A stretch of DNA of 12,064 nucleotides, from the NCBI GenBank assembly GCA_005786775.1, contig SYDD01000212.1, positions 1 to 12,064 on the forward strand, given 5' to 3'. The notes under the pieces are model-generated. The model worked only from the letters and a program-made list of their open reading frames with translations. It was not told the origin of the DNA and made no database searches. A program made the translations under genes and the position numbers. Below, piece after piece: positions 7,958-12,064 of the stretch. The stretch is from Opitutaceae bacterium (GTDB lineage Bacteria; Verrucomicrobiota; Verrucomicrobiia; Opitutales; Opitutaceae). Each line of letters opens with the position of its first letter. Positions within the stretch are counted from its first letter, which is position 1.

Positions 7958-9406
7958 ATGAATCCCAAGAATCCCGCCTTCGACCCGGTCCGCCGCCAGT
8001 TCCTCGGCCAGTGCTGCGCCGCGGTCACCGCGACCGGCATGCTGTCCACGCTCGCCCAGCTCCGGATGATGGGCGCCGTGGCGAGCCCCGGGAACGGCCC
8101 CCAGCCCCCCGCGCGCGCCGGCAACCTCCCCTCCGACTTCAAGGCCCTCGTCTGCCTGTTCCTCGCGGGCGGCAACGACGCCAACAACATGATCGTGCCG
8201 TTCGACACGGCGGGCTACAACGCCTACGCGTCCGCGGCCGGCCGCGGCGCGATCGCCCTGCCCCGTTCCCAGCTGCTCGAGATCAAGCCCGCCACCAACG
8301 ACGGCCGCGGCTGGGGCATGCACTCCTCGCTCAACGCCGACGTCGCCGGGACCAACACGACCGGCCTCAAGGCGCTCTTCGACCAGGGCAAGATGGCCCT
8401 CCTCGGCAACGTCGGGACCCTGGTGGTGCCCACGACCAAGGCGCAGTACACCTCGCGCTCGGTCCCGCTGCCCCCGCAGCTCTTCTCGCACAACGACCAG
8501 CAGGTCGAGTGGCAGAGCAGCATCGCGGACAAGCCGTTCGCCACCGGCTGGGGCGGCCGCGTCGCCGACCTCACGCACGCGCTCAACGGCAACACGAGCA
8601 TCTCGATGTCGATCAGCCTGAACGGGCAGAACTCGTTCCAGGTCGGCAAACGCGTGGTGCAGTTCGCCGTCAACCCCGGCGGCGCCGTGTCCCTCTCCGC
8701 CGCCGCCGGCACCAGCGTGCCCGCCAATATCCGCCGGGCCGCCCAGAACGACCTGCTCGCCCGCCAGAACGCCAACCTCTTCGAGGCCGCCTTCTCCGGC
8801 GTCACCGAGAACGCCATCGCCGACAGCGCCCTGATCAGCGGCGTCCTCTCCGGCAACGCACCCTTCACCACCGCCTTCCCCGGCACCGGCCTCGGCCAGC
8901 AGCTGCGCACGATCGCCCGCCTGATCGCCTCCGCCCCGCAACTCGGCCTGAAACGGCAGATCTACTTCGCCCGCATCGGCGGCTTCGACCTGCACGACGC
9001 CCAGCTCGGCGCCCACGCCAACCTCTTCGCGGACATCAGCCGCAGCGTCGCCGCCTTCCACCGCGCGACCGTCGAGCTCGGCTGCGCCGACCAGGTCACG
9101 CTCTTCACCGCCTCCGACTTCGGCCGCACCTACAACACGAACGGCGACGGCTCCGACCACGGCTGGGGCTCCAACCACTTCGTCGTCGGCGGCGCTGTCA
9201 AGGGCGGGGACATCTACGGCCGGATGGCCGACCTCACGATCCGCGGCCCGGATGACGCCGGCACGCGCGGGATGTGGATCCCGACCACCAGCGTGGACGA
9301 ATACTCCGCCACGCTCGCGTCCTGGTTCGGGGTCAGCGCGACGGACCTGCCCATCGTGTTCCCCAACCTCGGCCGCTTCGCCAAGCCCAACCTCGGCTTC
9401 GTCTAA
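7958..9406 (+). CDS. Tat-exported DUF1501 protein
   Basis: A 482-residue protein of the DUF1501 family, which I recall as related to the alkaline phosphatase/sulfatase superfamily; its reaction is unknown. ATG 7958 was chosen, 7 bp after the DUF1800 stop, because it places a twin-arginine signal at the N-terminus: RRQFLG at 12-17 followed by a hydrophobic stretch to about residue 43. A longer frame from 7832 would overlap the DUF1800 gene and bury that signal. Conserved family motifs are visible: FLAGGNDANN (68-77), LFSHNDQQ (175-182), GGFDLHD (341-347), ASDFGR (385-390) and SDHGWGSNH (399-407). The Asp and His residues in these are plausible metal ligands (inference). Tat export implies folding, perhaps with a cofactor, before transport, unlike its Sec-exported partner. 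A weak AGAAG at 7943-7947 may serve as ribosome-binding site. Tight spacing suggests translation coupled with both neighbours. Confidence 0.94.
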   Translation: MNPKNPAFDPVRRQFLGQCCAAVTATGMLSTLAQLRMMGAVASPGNGPQPPARAGNLPSDFKALVCLFLAGGNDANNMIVPFDTAGYNAYASAAGRGAIALPRSQLLEIKPATNDGRGWGMHSSLNADVAGTNTTGLKALFDQGKMALLGNVGTLVVPTTKAQYTSRSVPLPPQLFSHNDQQVEWQSSIADKPFATGWGGRVADLTHALNGNTSISMSISLNGQNSFQVGKRVVQFAVNPGGAVSLSAAAGTSVPANIRRAAQNDLLARQNANLFEAAFSGVTENAIADSALISGVLSGNAPFTTAFPGTGLGQQLRTIARLIASAPQLGLKRQIYFARIGGFDLHDAQLGAHANLFADISRSVAAFHRATVELGCADQVTLFTASDFGRTYNTNGDGSDHGWGSNHFVVGGAVKGGDIYGRMADLTIRGPDDAGTRGMWIPTTSVDEYSATLASWFGVSATDLPIVFPNLGRFAKPNLGFV

Positions 9407-9412
9407 GGCCGC

Positions 9413-10018
9413 GTGCGCTTCCGCTCCCCCCTCACCGCCGTCCTGCTCGTGCTGCTCACGGCGGGACTGTGGTTCTGGACCCGCCCGCCCGCCGCCCCAC
9501 CCGCCGCACCCGCTCCGGCTCCGGCTCCGGCCGCACCCCCGGCCGTCAGCCCCACCGCGCCACTCCCGGCAGCCCCACCCGCCGGGAAATCCGCCCCCCG
9601 CGCCGGGGCGGAACCCGCGGCCCCCGCCCCGGCTGGAACCGCCACCCCCGCGGACGCACCCTACGATCCGGCCGCCTTCCCGATCGCCGCCCGCCTCAAC
9701 GCGCCCGGCGGCACGGTCGCCGCCGACCTCGAGGTGCTGCAGGAACTCTTCGACACGTGGCGCACGAATTTCCCGCGCGAGGGCAACCCGGTGGGCGAGA
9801 ACGCCGACATCACCACGGCCCTCCTCGGCACCAACCGCCTCGAGCTCGCCCTCGTTCCCCGCCGTCACCCCGCCCTCAACGCCAAGGGGGAACTGCAGGA
9901 CCGCTGGGGCACGGCCTACCGCTTTCACCAGCTCAGCGGCGAGCGGATGGAGATCACCAGCGCCGGGCCGGACCGCCGCTTCGGCACTCCGGACGACGCG
10001 ACCCTGACGCCCCCGTGA
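9413..10018 (+). CDS. Small membrane-anchored protein with pseudopilin-like C-terminus
   Basis: A 201-residue protein I cannot assign to a named family. The GTG at 9413 starts 6 bp after the DUF1501 stop, with a weak AAGG at 9405-9408. A short basic N-terminus (MRFR) leads to one hydrophobic segment at about 8-22, likely an uncleaved inner-membrane anchor. Residues 24-82 are a Pro/Ala-rich linker able to cross part of the periplasm. The folded C-terminal part (about 84-201) has NPVGENADITTALLG (125-139), HPALNAKGEL (152-161), DRWGTAYRFH (163-172) and ITSAGPDRRFGTPDD (181-195). The 'D-WG-PY...SAGPD-FGT-DD' pattern resembles the end of type II secretion major pseudopilins (GspG), where it binds calcium. 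It lacks a prepilin peptidase site and the long N-terminal helix. I recall similar small proteins beside DUF1800/DUF1501 genes in Verrucomicrobia. A helper or tether for the two exported partners is plausible but inferred. Confidence 0.8.
   Translation: MRFRSPLTAVLLVLLTAGLWFWTRPPAAPPAAPAPAPAPAAPPAVSPTAPLPAAPPAGKSAPRAGAEPAAPAPAGTATPADAPYDPAAFPIAARLNAPGGTVAADLEVLQELFDTWRTNFPREGNPVGENADITTALLGTNRLELALVPRRHPALNAKGELQDRWGTAYRFHQLSGERMEITSAGPDRRFGTPDDATLTPP
9512..9529 (+). repeat. Three tandem GCTCCG units
   Basis: Three exact 6-bp GCTCCG copies, in frame, encode Ala-Pro x3 (residues 34-39) in the linker of the small membrane-anchored protein. A 6-bp unit changes linker length by two residues without a frameshift, so copy number could vary between strains. 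Confidence 0.8.
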
Positions 10019-10025
10019 CGCGCGC

Positions 10026-12011
10026 CTAACGCGCCGCGCCCGCCGGGGGACGGAACTTGGTCACGAAGGTGGCCGCCGCCGCGGGCTCGACCAGCTCAAG
10101 GTAAAGGCTCTCCCGCCGCCGCGGCGGCACATCCGGCGAACTGCCCTGCCAGAGGCGGAAGCTCCCCGGCACCGCGATGGACACCGGGACTCGCGCCCCG
10201 CCGCCCAGATCCACCTCGAAGCGCACCTCCCCGCTGAATTCCCGGACGGTCACGTCGGTCCAATAGCCGAATTCCTCCGGCCGGCCCGTGGCCCAGTCCG
10301 CCGCCGCGCGGAAGCTCCCCGGCAGGCGCACCCGTCCCTGAAAATGCAGGGCCAACCCCAACCGCCGCGGACCGGTCGTGGAGGTGACTTCCGCCGTGTC
10401 CACCAGCGTCCCGTCCCGCAATGCGAGGGCCCGCGCCGCCCGGACCCCGGGGCGGTAGGCCGGTTGCGCGGCCGCCACGGCCTCGGGCGCGAACGACACC
10501 AGCTCCCCCGGCGCGTGCCCCTGCTGCCCCTCCCCTTCCACGAGGGGGACGTTATGGTTCAGCGCGCGCGCGTAGTAGCCGCGGTGCAACGGGGAGCCAT
10601 AGCCGACGGTGCCCGGATCGCGCGACAGCGCGCGTTCGCCCCAGTACACGGAATAGTTCAACGCCTCGGCCTGGCTGTGCGTGCGGGTCAGCTGGCCATA
10701 GTGGAAGAACACCTGCCAGCCGCCGCCGCGGAGGACGGCCATCCGGCTCGATGCGAGGCTGCGGCTGGTGACCTCGGGCAGCGGCACCGCCGCCGGAGGG
10801 CGGGCCGGCGGGTCGAGGAGCGTGTTCCAATCGCGGCCGCGGCCCGCCTCCTCGAGGCCCAGCGGCGTGGGGAAGACGCGGTAGACCTCCGCGAACAGGT
10901 CCGGGGCCGGGGCGCGGCCGATGCGCCCGCTGTCGGCAGGATTGGGCAGCTCGCCGTTAGGAAAACGTAGGACCAGCGGCGCCAGCAGCAGGTTGTGGGC
11001 GATGGCTAATTCCGGCTCGAGTTCCCGGGCTCGGCCCGCCAACCCCGCGGCGACCGCGAGCGAATGCACGGCCCGCAGGACAAAGCTGTTGTAACCAAGT
11101 GATTGCTCCTGCCAGAGGTAGTCCCCAGTGACGCCCTCGGCTAGCTGGGCGCGCAGCCCGAAACGCCCATCAAGGGCCTCGCGCCAGAGGTCGTTGTCCC
11201 CGAACAGCAGCGCCACTTGTGCCACCGCGCAGCGCTGCCAGACGGCGATGTTGTGGATCGCCTGCTGGGTCGAATTGAGGGCGCGCACCTCGGGGAGGAA
11301 GAACTGGCGGAGCCACGCGGCCCGCTGTTCCGGCGGCGCGGCGGGCCCGAGCAGCCGCACCGCCTCGGTGAATTTCACCAGATTGGTCGCCTCGGTCAGC
11401 GTCTGCCAGAACAGGCGCGCCGGATGGCCCGGCCGCTGCGGCTCCCAACGCAGAAAGTTGTCCGCATAGAAGTCCAGCTGGCCCCGCACCCAATCGGCGA
11501 GCGCCTCGTCGCCGCTCAGCTGGTACAGCCGCGCAGCGCGGACCAGCATTTCGACGTGATGACCCCGAAAGGTGACGACCCACCAAGCGTGCAGCTTTGG
11601 CGTGATTTCTACCTCAGGATCAGACGGGCTGGAGAAGAACTGAACCTCCTCGCGCGGGATCCGGTCGTTCCAGACGAGCCGAGAACCGTCTTGGGGGCTA
11701 ACGCCGTCGTGCGACCAGCCTGGAAGCCATTCGACGCGGTCGTGGTGGCGGGCGCGCCAGCGCTCGACCTCGGCCCGCTCGCGGCGGACCCATTCGGCCC
11801 AGTCGGGATCCTCGCGCACGCGGCGGCGCGCGCCCTCCCAGTCCTCGCGGGCAGCGCGCCACGCGTGTCCCTGGCGGTCGGGCAGCTTGAATTCCGGGAA
11901 CTGCGCGGCAGGCGCGGGCTTGGGGTACGGCGTGGCAACGGCGGCCGTGACCAGAAGGCCGGCCGCCACGAGCCTGCGGAGGCCGCTCAGAGTTTGGGGA
12001 AGCGGACCCAC
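10026..12011 (-). CDS. Secreted heparinase II/III-like polysaccharide lyase
   Basis: A 661-residue exported enzyme expected to cut uronic-acid-containing polysaccharide by beta-elimination. The GTG at 12011 gives a signal peptide: LRR at 11-13, then hydrophobic residues about 14-26. No ATG occurs until residue 153. The N-terminal half is an alpha-helical toroid typical of alginate lyase/heparinase II-III enzymes, with HNIAVWQ (253-259) and LWQEQSLGYNSF (299-310). The C-terminal half is a beta-sandwich with THSQAEALNYSVYWG (444-458), DPGTVGYG (465-472) and LNHNVPLVEG (484-493). By analogy with heparinase III-type lyases, N254, Y307, H445 and H486 are the likely catalytic or metal residues; order and spacing fit. 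The start overlaps the end of the upstream gene by 25 bp, implying coupled translation. The stop TAG lies 7 bp from the convergent operon's last stop. The substrate may be a glycosaminoglycan, alginate or similar acidic glycan; the PL family cannot be fixed by eye. Confidence 0.88.
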   Translation of the reverse strand: MGPLPQTLSGLRRLVAAGLLVTAAVATPYPKPAPAAQFPEFKLPDRQGHAWRAAREDWEGARRRVREDPDWAEWVRRERAEVERWRARHHDRVEWLPGWSHDGVSPQDGSRLVWNDRIPREEVQFFSSPSDPEVEITPKLHAWWVVTFRGHHVEMLVRAARLYQLSGDEALADWVRGQLDFYADNFLRWEPQRPGHPARLFWQTLTEATNLVKFTEAVRLLGPAAPPEQRAAWLRQFFLPEVRALNSTQQAIHNIAVWQRCAVAQVALLFGDNDLWREALDGRFGLRAQLAEGVTGDYLWQEQSLGYNSFVLRAVHSLAVAAGLAGRARELEPELAIAHNLLLAPLVLRFPNGELPNPADSGRIGRAPAPDLFAEVYRVFPTPLGLEEAGRGRDWNTLLDPPARPPAAVPLPEVTSRSLASSRMAVLRGGGWQVFFHYGQLTRTHSQAEALNYSVYWGERALSRDPGTVGYGSPLHRGYYARALNHNVPLVEGEGQQGHAPGELVSFAPEAVAAAQPAYRPGVRAARALALRDGTLVDTAEVTSTTGPRRLGLALHFQGRVRLPGSFRAAADWATGRPEEFGYWTDVTVREFSGEVRFEVDLGGGARVPVSIAVPGSFRLWQGSSPDVPPRRRESLYLELVEPAAAATFVTKFRPPAGAAR

Positions 12012-12064
12012 TTCGCACCGGCCCGGCCGCTCTTCACCGCGGTCTCGATGAAGGCCATCCCGGC
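11987..12064 (-). CDS. C-terminal end of an upstream gene, possibly Gfo/Idh/MocA oxidoreductase
   Basis: Only the last 25 codons and a TGA (11989-11987) are in the window. They read ...GMAFIETAVKSGRAGAKW then VRFPKL. The pattern of a helix with FIE-AVKS, a Gly/Ala turn and a W-V-hydrophobic final strand matches the C-terminus of many Gfo/Idh/MocA-type NAD(P)-dependent sugar oxidoreductases, which often accompany lyases and sulfatases. That reading rests on a short pattern and is tentative. The coding nature is supported by the open frame and by the typical short overlap with the lyase start downstream. Confidence 0.5.
   Translation of the reverse strand, partial: AGMAFIETAVKSGRAGAKWVRFPKL

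Noticed and set aside
7147..8208. 353-residue open frame on the minus strand
   Set aside because: It spans the DUF1800/DUF1501 junction in antisense and has low-complexity sequence, so it is not a gene.
7919..9928. 669-residue open frame on the minus strand
   Set aside because: It is antisense to the DUF1501 and small-protein genes, again Gly/Glu/Val-rich without motifs, so a codon-bias shadow.
10020..10034. GCGCG-CCTAA-CGCGC hairpin between the convergent stops
   Set aside because: The 5-bp stem is short, overlaps the lyase stop codon and has no T-tract on either side, so a bidirectional terminator is not supported beyond position.

Overview
This GC-rich window looks like chromosome of a Gram-negative PVC-group bacterium, most likely Verrucomicrobiota near Opitutaceae. 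The signs are a TonB-dependent receptor with no SusD partner, a PVC-type secreted sulfatase with a HEAT-like tail, a DUF1800/DUF1501 pair whose DUF1800 protein carries the 'LSTRA-VG...VLIRA-GP' repeat I associate with secreted Opitutaceae proteins, and start sites with almost no Shine-Dalgarno sequence. The taxon is an inference from these protein types.

Layout. Minus strand, 4485 down to 1: an inositol-monophosphatase-family protein, a formylglycine-type sulfatase, and the first 461 residues of a TonB-dependent receptor that runs off the left edge. Gaps between them are about 105 bp. Plus strand, 4687 to 10018: a compact three-gene operon with gaps of 7 and 6 bp. It encodes a 1087-aa Sec-exported DUF1800 protein, a Tat-exported DUF1501 protein, and a small membrane-anchored protein with a Pro/Ala linker and a pseudopilin-like C-terminal motif. 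Minus strand, 12064 down to 10026: the last 25 codons of an upstream gene (possibly a Gfo/Idh/MocA oxidoreductase), overlapping by 25 bp the start of a 661-aa secreted heparinase II/III-like polysaccharide lyase. The lyase converges tail to tail with the three-gene operon, 7 bp apart.

How they may work together. Lyase, sulfatase and TonB receptor are the usual parts of a system that desulfates, cuts and imports an acidic, possibly sulfated, polysaccharide. The DUF1800/DUF1501/small-protein operon sits in the middle and looks like an envelope or surface module of unknown function. The two divergent units share a 201-bp intergenic region. It holds the most AT-rich patch noticed there, built around a near-palindrome that could be an operator.

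There is no rRNA, tRNA, CRISPR array, insertion sequence or phage gene that I can see, and no gene-free stretch longer than about 200 bp. The least understood element is the three-gene DUF operon, especially its small third gene.
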